DNA of 34,971 bases, taken from Pseudohaliea sp964438205 (lineage in GTDB: Bacteria > Pseudomonadota > Gammaproteobacteria > Pseudomonadales > Halieaceae). The position numbers were made by a program, and so were the translations under genes. The stretch's first letter is position 1. The number at the start of each line of letters is the position of its first letter. Where the stretch lies: NCBI GenBank assembly GCA_964438205.1, contig CAYTJQ010000036.1, positions 1-34,971 of the forward strand, written 5' to 3'. Positions 22,550 through 30,166 of the stretch are shown here, piece by piece. The notes under the pieces were generated by a model. The model did not search any database and was not told where the DNA came from. It saw nothing but the letters and a program-made list of their open reading frames with translations.

Positions 22550-23572
22550 TCAGGGGAGGGCTACCCTCGCGATCACCTCGTCGATCACCTGGTCGGCGCG
22601 GACGCCCTCCCCTTCGGCGGCATAGGACAGGCCGAGGCGGTGGCGCAGGCAATCGTGCAGCACCGCGCGCACGTCTTCCGGGTCCACGTAGTCGCGGCCC
22701 TGCAGCCAGGCATGGGTGCGGCTGCAGCGATCGAGGGCAATGGACGCGCGCGGACTGCCGCCGACATCGATCCACGCCGCCAGTTCCTCGCTGTACTTCT
22801 CCGGCGTCCGGGTGGCATAGACCAGGTCCGCCAGGTAGCGCTTGATGGCGTCGGAGACCGGGATCGCCGCGATCTCCCGGCGCGCAGCAAAGATCGCCTG
22901 CTGCGGAATGCGCTCATCGCCGGGCGCCGCCGAGGGCGCCGGACCTCTCCCCGCCTCATCGCCCGCCTCTGCGTCCGCTTCGGCCTGCCCGGCGATCTCT
23001 TCCCGGCGCACGAGGTCAACGATCGCGACTTCGTCCTCGACCGGTGGGTACTCGATATTGACATGCATGAGGAAGCGATCCATCTGCGCCTCCGGCAGCG
23101 GATAGGTGCCTTCCTGTTCCACCGGGTTCTGCGTCGCCATGACCATGAACAGCGGCGGCATGCGGTGCGTGGTACCGGCCACCGTGACCTGCCGTTCCTC
23201 CATGGCCTCGAGCATCGCCGCCTGCACCTTGGCCGGCGCCCGGTTGATCTCGTCGCCGAGGACAATGTTGGCGAAGATCGGCCCCGGCTCGAAACGGAAA
23301 CTGCCGGCGCCATCGGCCTGGTAGTAGACCTCGGTACCGGTGACGTCCGACGGCAGCAGGTCCGGCGTAAACTGGATGCGGCTGAAATCCGCCTCGATGT
23401 TCCCGGCCAGGGCCTTGATGGCACGGGTCTTGGCAAGGCCCGGCAGCCCCTCGACGAGCAGGTTGCCGTTGGCAAGGAGACCGATGATCAGCCGCTCGAC
23501 GACCGCCTGCTGGCCGACGATCGACGCCTGCATGCGCTCCCGGAGGAGTTCGACCTGGGCATGGGCGTTCAC
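22550..23572 (-). CDS. MoxR-family AAA+ ATPase
   Basis: 340 aa from a GTG. Walker A is GLPGLAKT (42-49), Walker B runs IVLGDEINRA with Asp107-Glu108, sensor 1 is Asn149 in ATQNP, and sensor-2 helices occupy the C-terminal third. FTPDLLPSDVTGTEVY (68-83) is the MoxR-specific strand. An acidic, Gly/Ala/Pro-rich insertion at about 195-220 (AEADAEAGDEAGRGPAPSAA) interrupts the lid region and is not a usual MoxR feature. MoxR ATPases form rings and act as chaperones, for example in metal insertion or stress tolerance, with the VWA proteins encoded after them. It is the first gene of a seven-gene operon. The upstream 150 bases end in a scaffold gap; a weak minus-strand TTGACC - 17 - CATCTT (23679-23651) is the only promoter-like sequence. 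Confidence 0.92.
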   Translation of the reverse strand: MNAHAQVELLRERMQASIVGQQAVVERLIIGLLANGNLLVEGLPGLAKTRAIKALAGNIEADFSRIQFTPDLLPSDVTGTEVYYQADGAGSFRFEPGPIFANIVLGDEINRAPAKVQAAMLEAMEERQVTVAGTTHRMPPLFMVMATQNPVEQEGTYPLPEAQMDRFLMHVNIEYPPVEDEVAIVDLVRREEIAGQAEADAEAGDEAGRGPAPSAAPGDERIPQQAIFAARREIAAIPVSDAIKRYLADLVYATRTPEKYSEELAAWIDVGGSPRASIALDRCSRTHAWLQGRDYVDPEDVRAVLHDCLRHRLGLSYAAEGEGVRADQVIDEVIARVALP

Positions 23573-23881
23573 GGGATCAGCGCCGGAGCAGCATCAGCAG
23601 AGCACACATAATGACAAGCAGTCCTCTCCATGAGGTCTATCGACTCCCGAAAGATGGCCTGCACGGCGCCCAAGGTCAACAGCGGCCCCTACCCTGCACC
23701 CTTGCATAGCGTGAGCCCCGCGNNNNNNNNNNNNNNNNNNNNNNNNNNNNNNNNNNNNNNNNNNNNNNNNNNNNNNNNNNNNNNNNNNNNNNNNNNNNNN
23801 NNNNNNNNNNNNNNNNNNNNNNGGCGTAGCGCAGGCCCGTCATTCGCTGCCGGTCATGGCAGGTATCTCCCCGGTAATGGC
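23573..23881. other. Gene-free stretch holding a 100-N scaffold gap
   Basis: Bases 23723-23822 are N. One hundred N is the usual placeholder for a gap of unknown length, so the contigs on each side are joined by scaffolding only. The 150 bases before it are the upstream region of the MoxR operon, with no gene that I can support. The 59 bases after it lead up to the 3' end of the methyltransferase gene and show no terminator. An open frame running through the N block is not real. Confidence 0.97.
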
Positions 23882-24961
23882 TCAGGCACGAGACACGAAC
23901 CAGACATTCATCGGGTCGTGGTCCAGCGTGTGGCGCTCGATGTCTTCGAATCCCGCGTCGCGCAGCATTCGCTCCGCGGTCTGCCATCCCCACATGGTGC
24001 CCAGGCCTTCGCCGCCCTGGCCGATGGACACGGGCGTGCAGTGAATAGTCGAGATGCTGTAGAGCAGGGTAGCAAAGGGAAAGTCGAGGTTTTCCTCAAG
24101 CTTTGCCGACGCTCCGATATCCTGCATCAGGTATATGCCGCCTTTCGTCAGTGAATCGTGCAGGCCGGTGATCAGTGCCTGCGGGTCGCGCTGATCATGG
24201 ACCGCGTCAAAGCTGGTGATCAGGTCCCAGCGCCCCGGCTCGCGGTATCCGGTGAGATCACGCGCCTCGAGCTGCAGGTTGCCCAGACCGAGGCCCCGGG
24301 CGCTATTCCGGGCGTATTCAATGGCATCGGGGCACAGGTCATAGCCGGTGAAGTGGCTGTACGGAAAGCGGGCGGCCAGGTCCATCAGTGCCTGGCCGCG
24401 TCCGCAGCCGGCATCCAGTACCTCGATACCCGAGTCCAGTCGTTCGGTGATTCCCGGGATCAGGGGCAGGATGTGGTCGAACAGCGCGGCGGCCACGGTC
24501 TGAGCGCTGTCCTCCGCCATTACCTCGTGAAAGCAGGGGTAATCCTCGTAGCGGGTTCCCTCACCGCTGCGGAAACAGTGCAGGGTGCGCTCCTCCATAC
24601 TGCCCATCAGGGCGATATTCTGGGCGTACACGGCCAGGTTGCCCGGCGCGGCATCCCGGGTCAGCGAGGCGGCGTGCTCGGCCGGCAGGGTGTAGCGGCG
24701 ATCGGTCGGTGCGTAGACGACGATACCCGCCACGGTCATGACTGCCAGCCATTCCCGCAGGTAGCGCTCGGCAAGCCCGGTGGCGCCGGCGAGTTCTTCG
24801 CTGGTGCAGGAGCCCCGTGCCGCCAGGGTGTCGAACAGGCCAAGGCGGTGCCCGAGGGAGATCATGGTCGCCGCGGCGCCGGCATCCAGCATGGCCGCAA
24901 TGCGTTCACAGAAGGCCTCGGCCCTGGCCGTAGCAAAGGGGTTCGATGTCATATCGTTCAT
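23882..24961 (-). CDS. Class I SAM-dependent methyltransferase with N-terminal winged helix (Rv2258c-like)
   Basis: 359 aa from the ATG at 24961, chosen because GAGGA lies seven bases upstream; an upstream GTG would add 11 residues and consume that site. Residues 15-100 form a winged-helix dimerisation domain (MISLGHRLGLFDTLAARGSCTSEELA..TGLAERYLREWLAVMTVAGIV). The Rossmann methyltransferase domain follows, with motif I VLDAGCGRGQ (181-190), the acidic end of strand 2 in FTGYDLCPDAIEYAR and the ITSFDAVHDQRDP post-motif. Relatives include mycobacterial Rv2258c and small-molecule O- or N-methyltransferases; the substrate is unknown. It is divergent from an AraC-type regulator 146 bases away, which may control it. 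Confidence 0.88.
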   Translation of the reverse strand: MNDMTSNPFATARAEAFCERIAAMLDAGAAATMISLGHRLGLFDTLAARGSCTSEELAGATGLAERYLREWLAVMTVAGIVVYAPTDRRYTLPAEHAASLTRDAAPGNLAVYAQNIALMGSMEERTLHCFRSGEGTRYEDYPCFHEVMAEDSAQTVAAALFDHILPLIPGITERLDSGIEVLDAGCGRGQALMDLAARFPYSHFTGYDLCPDAIEYARNSARGLGLGNLQLEARDLTGYREPGRWDLITSFDAVHDQRDPQALITGLHDSLTKGGIYLMQDIGASAKLEENLDFPFATLLYSISTIHCTPVSIGQGGEGLGTMWGWQTAERMLRDAGFEDIERHTLDHDPMNVWFVSRA

Positions 24962-25069
24962 GGCGATGTCCTCAGGTGTGTGCAGGGACGACACCTTAGG
25001 GGAAGGCGTTGCGCGGGCGTGAGCGGGCTTTCGGACGGGAACGGGGCAGATCGGTCATTGCGGCAACGC

Positions 25070-25107
25070 TATTCTCTCCCGGCGCGTGTTTCGAGTATTC
25101 TCCCGGC
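25070..25107 (+). repeat. Imperfect direct repeat before the AraC-type gene
   Basis: TATTCTCTCCCGGC (25070-25083) and TATTCTCCCGGC (25096-25107) are direct repeats 26 bases apart, differing by a two-base deletion; the second ends at the ATG. AraC-type regulators bind direct repeats, so autoregulation is possible. Confidence 0.4.
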
Positions 25108-26175
25108 ATGCCGGAGACCCCGCCGCTGGTGCGCGTCGCCCTGCTCGCGCTGCCCGAGTCCTTCCCGGCCGTGCTCTACAGCCTGCATGAGCTGTTCGGC
25201 GCGGTGGGTCAGCTCTGGTCCAGCGTCACCGGCGAACCCGAGACGGCGCGCTGCCGCTTTGCACCGGTGCTGGTCTCCCGGGATGGCGCTCCGCTGCGTT
25301 CCCCGGCCGGCTCCACCATTGCCGTGGAGGCCGCACTCGATGCGGTGCCGCAGGCGGACATCGTGATCGTCACGGACCTCGGCCTGCCACGCGACTTTGA
25401 TCCGCGCGGTCAGTGGCCGGAAGAGGTCGCCTGGGTGAGCGAGCGCTATGCCGAAGGCGCCATCGTCTGCTCGGTCTGTTCGGGCAGCATCTTCCTTGCC
25501 GAAGCCGGCCTGTTGAACGGGTTGGAAGCCACGTCGCACTGGTCGGCGGATCAACTGTTCAGGACCTGCTATCCCCGGGTAATCCTCCGGCCCGAGCGTA
25601 TCCTTGCACCCGCAGGCCCCGAGCATCGCATCGTCACCGCCGGTGGCGCCTCCACCTGGACTGACCTCGGGCTCTACCTGCTGGCCCGCTTCGCCGGGGA
25701 GACCGAGGCGCGGCGCATGGCCCGCCTGTTCGTCATCGGTGACAAGGCTTCCGGCCAGCTGCCCTTCGCGGTGATGGCCCGGCCCCGGCAGCATGACGAT
25801 GGCGCGATTGCCGCGGCCCAGGTCTGGATAGCCGAACACTACGCAACGTCCAATCCGGTAAGCCACATGGCCGCGATCGCGGGCATGACCGAGCGGACCT
25901 TTGCCCGTCGTTTCCGCCGGGCCACCGGCTACAGCCCGGTGGAATATGTCCAGGCGCTCAGGCTGGAGGAGGCCAAGCAAATGCTGGAGACCACCGACGC
26001 GCGCACCGATGCGATTGCCGAACAGGTAGGCTACACGGATGCGGCCTTCTTTCGCCGGATCTTCAAGCGTTCCGTGGGCCTGACACCTTCCCGCTACCGA
26101 CGGCAGTTTGCCGCCGTGCACCAGGGGCCGCTGCAGGCTGCCCGGTCACCATCCACCCCGATCCGGGAGCGGTGA
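25108..26175 (+). CDS. GlxA-type AraC-family regulator (DJ-1/PfpI-like plus AraC HTH)
   Basis: 355 aa from the ATG at 25108; a longer in-frame start upstream would lie in the promoter region and add 33 atypical residues. The N-terminal half (about 7-205) is a class I glutamine-amidotransferase/DJ-1-like domain, with Cys124 at the nucleophile-elbow position in CSVCSGSIFLAEAGLL and VTAGGASTWTDLGLYLL later. The C-terminal part (about 237-335) holds two AraC helix-turn-helix motifs: MAAIAGMTERTFARRFRRATG and AIAEQVGYTDAAFFRRIFKRSVGLTPSRYR. Relatives sense small metabolites (carnitine, glycine betaine, others) and activate nearby genes. The divergent methyltransferase is the likely target. Two near copies of TATTCTC(TC)CCGGC lie just before its start. 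Confidence 0.9.
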   Translation: MPETPPLVRVALLALPESFPAVLYSLHELFGAVGQLWSSVTGEPETARCRFAPVLVSRDGAPLRSPAGSTIAVEAALDAVPQADIVIVTDLGLPRDFDPRGQWPEEVAWVSERYAEGAIVCSVCSGSIFLAEAGLLNGLEATSHWSADQLFRTCYPRVILRPERILAPAGPEHRIVTAGGASTWTDLGLYLLARFAGETEARRMARLFVIGDKASGQLPFAVMARPRQHDDGAIAAAQVWIAEHYATSNPVSHMAAIAGMTERTFARRFRRATGYSPVEYVQALRLEEAKQMLETTDARTDAIAEQVGYTDAAFFRRIFKRSVGLTPSRYRRQFAAVHQGPLQAARSPSTPIRER

Positions 26176-26184
26176 CGCCGGCCG

Positions 26185-26802
26185 CTACGACCTGGCAGGC
26201 GCTCTGCCGGCAATCGGTACCACCAGTTCCATCAGCTGCGAAACCAGTTCCTCGCGGCTGAGATGGTCGACCTCCGCGGCAAACACCGGGTGATCGATCA
26301 GCTGGGCTGCGCCGAACGGCACTGAATTATTGAACAGCGCCAGGAGTTTTTCGTCTACGCCGGGGTGGCGGCCGGCAGCCTGGGCGGCGATTGACGCCTC
26401 GCGTGCAGCCAACTGGAAGTTCCGCATTGAACGCAGCAGGTCTTCATCGGCACTGCGCTTGATCTCGGGATGGTTAATGGCGTTGAACAGCGGCCGGTTG
26501 TCCAGCGCCCAATGCAAATAGCCGCGCCCCATGGCATTGAGCCGCAGCATCGGATCCTGTCCGACGGCATCGGCCGCCGCCATCGTGGCCCGGTGCGCCT
26601 GTTCGTAGCCTTCTGTGGCCAGCGCTGCCAACAGCTCGCTCTTATTGCGAAAGTGGCGATTGGGGGCAGCGTGAGAGACCCCCAGCTCCCGGGCCAGGCC
26701 ACGCAGCGTGAGGGCCTCGATACCGTCGCTGGCGATCACCTGCGCCGCGAGTTCAATAAGGGCCCGGCGCAAATCTCCGTGGTGGTACTGCTCGCGTCCC
26801 AT
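26185..26802 (-). CDS. TetR-family transcriptional regulator
   Basis: 205 aa. The N-terminal TetR DNA-binding domain reads YHHGDLRRALIELAAQVIASDGIEALTLRGLARELGVSHAAPNRHFRNKSELLAALA, with the helix-turn-helix at about 32-55; the YHHGDLR start is common in a TetR subgroup with the WHG-type C-terminal domain (PF13305). The ligand-binding half (about 70-200) has the expected helices and no special residues. It diverges from a hotdog thioesterase gene across 108 bases that contain two operator-like palindromes, so it probably represses that gene and itself. It ends nine bases from the convergent AraC-type gene. Acyl-CoA or hydrophobic effectors would fit the thioesterase target, which is inference. 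Confidence 0.92.
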   Translation of the reverse strand: MGREQYHHGDLRRALIELAAQVIASDGIEALTLRGLARELGVSHAAPNRHFRNKSELLAALATEGYEQAHRATMAAADAVGQDPMLRLNAMGRGYLHWALDNRPLFNAINHPEIKRSADEDLLRSMRNFQLAAREASIAAQAAGRHPGVDEKLLALFNNSVPFGAAQLIDHPVFAAEVDHLSREELVSQLMELVVPIAGRAPARS

Positions 26803-26845
26803 CCGTTGCTACCCGTGGAAACCGTCAGTGTTTCACAGCAGAAAT

Positions 26846-26892
26846 ATGTAGACAATGCCTACTTTATGACCTAATGTAGACAACATCTACAT
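26846..26892. promoter_or_regulatory. Two TetR-type operator palindromes
   Basis: Site 2 (26874-26892) is a perfect inverted repeat, ATGTAGA-CAACA-TCTACAT. Site 1 (26846-26864), ATGTAGA-CAATG-CCTACTT, keeps the left arm exactly and the right arm in part. Centres are 28 bases apart. They lie between the divergent TetR and thioesterase genes and overlap the place where their promoters should be, so binding would silence both. Confidence 0.8.
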
Positions 26893-26910
26893 AAGCGCTG
26901 GAGCAGACCT

Positions 26911-27303
26911 ATGCAGCAGGAACTGATCAACAGCATGCCGTTGGCAACTTTGTTGGGTGTGAAGCTGAGCAAGGCAGACGCAAGGCAGGTGGAAGGCTAT
27001 CTGGAGGTAACCGAGGCAATTTGTACCCTCGGCAACACGCTACACGGTGGCGCAATCATGGCATTGGCGGACTGCCTGGGGGCGATCGCAGGATTTCTGA
27101 ATCTGCCCGCAGGCGCCAGCGGCACAACGACCATCGAGAGCAAGACCAACTTCCTGCGCCCGGCACCGATCGGCACCCGCGTGACAGCGGTGACCACGCC
27201 GGTCAATGTCGGCAAGCGCCTGTCCGTGTGGACCACCACACTACGAGGTGATGACGGCAAGTCCATTGCCGTGGTGACGCAAACGCAACTGGTTATCCCG
27301 TAG
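26911..27303 (+). CDS. PaaI-type hotdog-fold thioesterase
   Basis: 130 aa, normal for the family. The hotdog helix and active-site region is NTLHGGAIMALADCLGAIAGFLNL (37-60), with the N..HGG motif and the catalytic acidic residue Asp50 typical of the PaaI/4-hydroxybenzoyl-CoA thioesterase group. TTTIESKTNFLRPAPIGTRV follows as the second conserved block. These enzymes split acyl- or aryl-CoA thioesters in the cytoplasm. The ATG has GGAG seven bases upstream. It is transcribed away from the TetR gene and is probably its main target. A small hairpin, CGAGAG-loop-CTCTCG at 27305-27323, follows the stop. The natural substrate is not predictable from sequence. Confidence 0.92.
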   Translation: MQQELINSMPLATLLGVKLSKADARQVEGYLEVTEAICTLGNTLHGGAIMALADCLGAIAGFLNLPAGASGTTTIESKTNFLRPAPIGTRVTAVTTPVNVGKRLSVWTTTLRGDDGKSIAVVTQTQLVIP

Positions 27304-27456
27304 TCGAGAGGAAAGCTCTCTCGCACCACTCGTGCGCCGTATTTCACCACTCGCACAGACCCCACTTCAGCTTCGCCCTTCAGACACTTAACTTGCGGGA
27401 CTATGCCCAGAGCGACACTTGCTCGCCTGCTTAACATCGGATGGGGAGAAGCGGTA

Positions 27457-30078
27457 ATGAAAATCGTGCACACAACAGCAGCGCTGGTAGTGACTGGCGC
27501 TCTTGCGGCCTGTGGTGGCAGTGGCGACAGCAGCGCGGTGGATGCTGAGGCACCGCCGGTCGCTGATAACCCGGCTCCGGTTGAGCCGGAACCGCTGGTG
27601 CCATTCCAGGAGCTGTACGATCAGGGCGTCGATCGCTACCTGGGTGTCTATACCCCGATGCTTTCCCAGGCTGCCGACAGTGGCGCTGTCACCCATGTGT
27701 TTGGTGAGGGCGACGGCCCGCTTTGCTACACCGGCAACCCTTTTTCAATGTCAACCCGCGATGGCAGTAGCGACGCGCTGCTGATCTTTGTGCAGGGTGG
27801 TGGGATTTGTGGCACCCAGGCCTGCGAAGCGGTGGAGGATCCGATTCCCTTGTTCGACATCGGCCTGTTGAGCGCCGCCGATCAAGACAACCCCGCAGCG
27901 GATTTCAACCTCGGTTACATACCCTATTGCGATGGCACGCTGTTCACCGGCGACCGCGACCTCGATACGAATGGAGACGGCATCAATGACCGCTTTTTCC
28001 GGGGTGTACACAATCTGTCTGCCGCTCTGGATGTCATCGCCAACACCTATCCCACGCCCAGCAGGATACTGCTCGCCGGCAACAGCGCCGGCGGCTTTGG
28101 CACACACACTGCGCTTCCGCTCCTGCGGCGCTTGTATCCCGAGGTGCCGGTAGACCTGATTAATGACTCGGGTACGGGCATTCTGGAACCGGGCGACCAG
28201 GACGGCCTCAACGAGTACTGGAATGCAGCCAGCAACTTCCCGGCGAGCTGCACCGACTGCATCGGTGACGACGGCAACCTTACCGGATACCACAGCTATC
28301 AGCTGGCAGAGGACGAGAACGTGCGCATGGGATTCATCAGCTCGACCGCGGATGAAGTCGTCCTCAGTTCATCAACGATCGACCAGGCCACCTTCGAGAG
28401 CGAGCTGCGCGAGGCGGTGGCCGAGCTTGAAACTGCCTACCCGGACCGGTTCCGCAGCCTTGTTAACGAGGGCGAAGAGCACACGTTCATCCTGAGGCGC
28501 TTCGATTTCGAGATCGGCACTACGACGGTACGGGAGTGGATTGCCGACATGCTCGCCGGCAACGCCGACTGGCTATCAGTCACAGGCAGCGACGATGGGG
28601 CGGCCGACGCCTGCCTCGCGGAGGCCTACCCCATCTCCGCGTCGCTCGACCCGGGTAGTACCAACACGGGGCTATACGCGACCGTGACCCCGTTCGAGCA
28701 CGCGGACGTCGAGCGCACCCACGTTTACCGGGCCGACTTCGGCGGGTCGCTCACGTCACCTGTCGATAACGCAGTCCGGGTCCGCGAGTACGACGGCATC
28801 CACGAGGCGCCCTACAACATCGTGACGCGCGATCGGGACGAGTTGTTCGTCTACGGGGGCACCCAGGGCGAGCGTGAGGAGGCCGAGGGCCCCTACGTCG
28901 TCAAGCTCGATGCGACGACCCGGGAGGTCGTCTGGCGGACGGACCTGCGCGACACCAAGGCTCGGGGCGAGTTCTTGTGGCCAGGGCTCGTCACGGTGCA
29001 CGGCAACGGAGATCTGTACGCGATCTACGGCACGCGCCTGGCGCGCCTCGATCCCCGCGACGGCACCGTCAAGCTGGAGATTCAGCTCCCGACTCCCGCC
29101 GGTTCGATCCCCGAGGACATCAACTACAACGGCTTCACCGTCCTCGAGTCCGGGGTGATCGTCACCAAGTCGTTCGGACGCCCCGCGGGCTGCACCGACC
29201 AAGGGGTCGACGCGTTCCAGAACTGCGTGAGCGAGGACAACCCGCTGCCGCCCTCGATCGTCGTGTCCGTGGACCCCGACTCGCTCGACGTGCTCGACAC
29301 CTACCAGCTCGAAGAGGGCGCCGGCGGACGACTGACGCGAGCGGTGTTCGACGGTCGCGAGTACGTCTACGTGCCGGGTGACACCACTATCGTGCGCTTC
29401 GAGGTGGACGGTACGGGCGCTCTGTCGCTCGACGAGGGTTGGAGCGTCGCGGACTACCTCGACGAAGGACAGTCCCCGGCCTCGGCCCCGGTTGCCATGG
29501 GGGACTGGATCGTCTTCCAGACGAACGCGTCGCGCTCGAGCTCGCCGTTGAGCGTGTTCGCCGTCGCCCAGGCCGACGCGTCGGTTCGGCTCGAGACCAG
29601 GCCGTTCAGCCAAGGGTCCCCGCCCGTGAGCTTCATTCCGTCGGCCCTCACCGTCGACCCCGACCACCTGCGCATCTACCCCATGGACACGGGGCGGGGC
29701 CAGCTTGCTTCCATCGAGCTGGTTGATGGCGAGCGCCTCGAGACCCGCTGGGTGGTCGACCAGGTGACGCTCAACCACACCTCGCTCGTCGGGCCTGCTG
29801 ACGCGCGGGTGTTGGTCGCGACCGATGCCCCCGACCTGCTGCCCGCCATCCTCGGGCAGACGGAGGGCTACGAAGAGCAGGTCGTCTGGCGCTCTGCGGA
29901 GACCGGCGAGGAGCTCGCCCGCAGTGCGCTCCTCGCGCCGATGCTTCCCGGTGACCCCCTGGCGCCGGGCTTCTTTGGCGTCTGGTTCTATCCGGGTGCC
30001 GATGGCACGCTGATCGAGCTCGAGGTCGAGGGTCCCCAGCTCGCGGCGTGCCGCGAGAAGCAGGCGGACGACGGGTAG
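27457..30078 (+). CDS. Lipoprotein: pectinacetylesterase/NOTUM-like hydrolase fused to a beta-propeller-like domain
   Basis: 873 aa from the ATG at 27457, which has GGGGAGA upstream; an in-frame ATG at 27403 adds 18 residues without a signal. The lipobox LAA-C19 makes it a lipoprotein. Residues 50-380 match the pectinacetylesterase family (PF03283): oxyanion FVQGGGIC (111-118), nucleophile Ser210 in GNSAGGFG, candidate Asp299 in STADE and His342 in EEHTF. A calcium-loop-like DTNGDGIND lies at 170-178. Residues about 395-873 form a repeat domain with PQQ/WD-like strands (YVVKLDATTREVVWRTDL, GDLYAIYGTRLARLDPRDG). By hand count, Ser is TCG in 2 of 26 codons before 28621 and in 14 of 30 after it, so the halves differ in origin. 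It may bind and deacylate an extracellular substrate. A hairpin overlaps the stop codon. Confidence 0.82.
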   Translation: MKIVHTTAALVVTGALAACGGSGDSSAVDAEAPPVADNPAPVEPEPLVPFQELYDQGVDRYLGVYTPMLSQAADSGAVTHVFGEGDGPLCYTGNPFSMSTRDGSSDALLIFVQGGGICGTQACEAVEDPIPLFDIGLLSAADQDNPAADFNLGYIPYCDGTLFTGDRDLDTNGDGINDRFFRGVHNLSAALDVIANTYPTPSRILLAGNSAGGFGTHTALPLLRRLYPEVPVDLINDSGTGILEPGDQDGLNEYWNAASNFPASCTDCIGDDGNLTGYHSYQLAEDENVRMGFISSTADEVVLSSSTIDQATFESELREAVAELETAYPDRFRSLVNEGEEHTFILRRFDFEIGTTTVREWIADMLAGNADWLSVTGSDDGAADACLAEAYPISASLDPGSTNTGLYATVTPFEHADVERTHVYRADFGGSLTSPVDNAVRVREYDGIHEAPYNIVTRDRDELFVYGGTQGEREEAEGPYVVKLDATTREVVWRTDLRDTKARGEFLWPGLVTVHGNGDLYAIYGTRLARLDPRDGTVKLEIQLPTPAGSIPEDINYNGFTVLESGVIVTKSFGRPAGCTDQGVDAFQNCVSEDNPLPPSIVVSVDPDSLDVLDTYQLEEGAGGRLTRAVFDGREYVYVPGDTTIVRFEVDGTGALSLDEGWSVADYLDEGQSPASAPVAMGDWIVFQTNASRSSSPLSVFAVAQADASVRLETRPFSQGSPPVSFIPSALTVDPDHLRIYPMDTGRGQLASIELVDGERLETRWVVDQVTLNHTSLVGPADARVLVATDAPDLLPAILGQTEGYEEQVVWRSAETGEELARSALLAPMLPGDPLAPGFFGVWFYPGADGTLIELEVEGPQLAACREKQADDG

Positions 30079-30095
30079 GCGAAAAACCCTACCCG
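30072..30095. terminator. Hairpin overlapping the stop of the fusion gene
   Basis: CGGGTAGG (30072-30079) and CCTACCCG (30088-30095) form a perfect eight-pair stem around loop CGAAAAAC. The TAG stop (30076-30078) lies inside the left arm. There is no T-run after it on the plus strand. It may serve as a terminator or mRNA 3' cap between convergent genes. Confidence 0.45.
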
Positions 30096-30166
30096 TTCAG
30101 CGTCCCGCCGCTCACACCCCCGATTCATCATCAACCTAAGCGCCGGGCCTGCCCTTGGACGCCAAA

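Noticed and set aside
23630..24154. Open frame crossing the N block
   Set aside because: It consists in part of undetermined bases and lies antisense to the methyltransferase.
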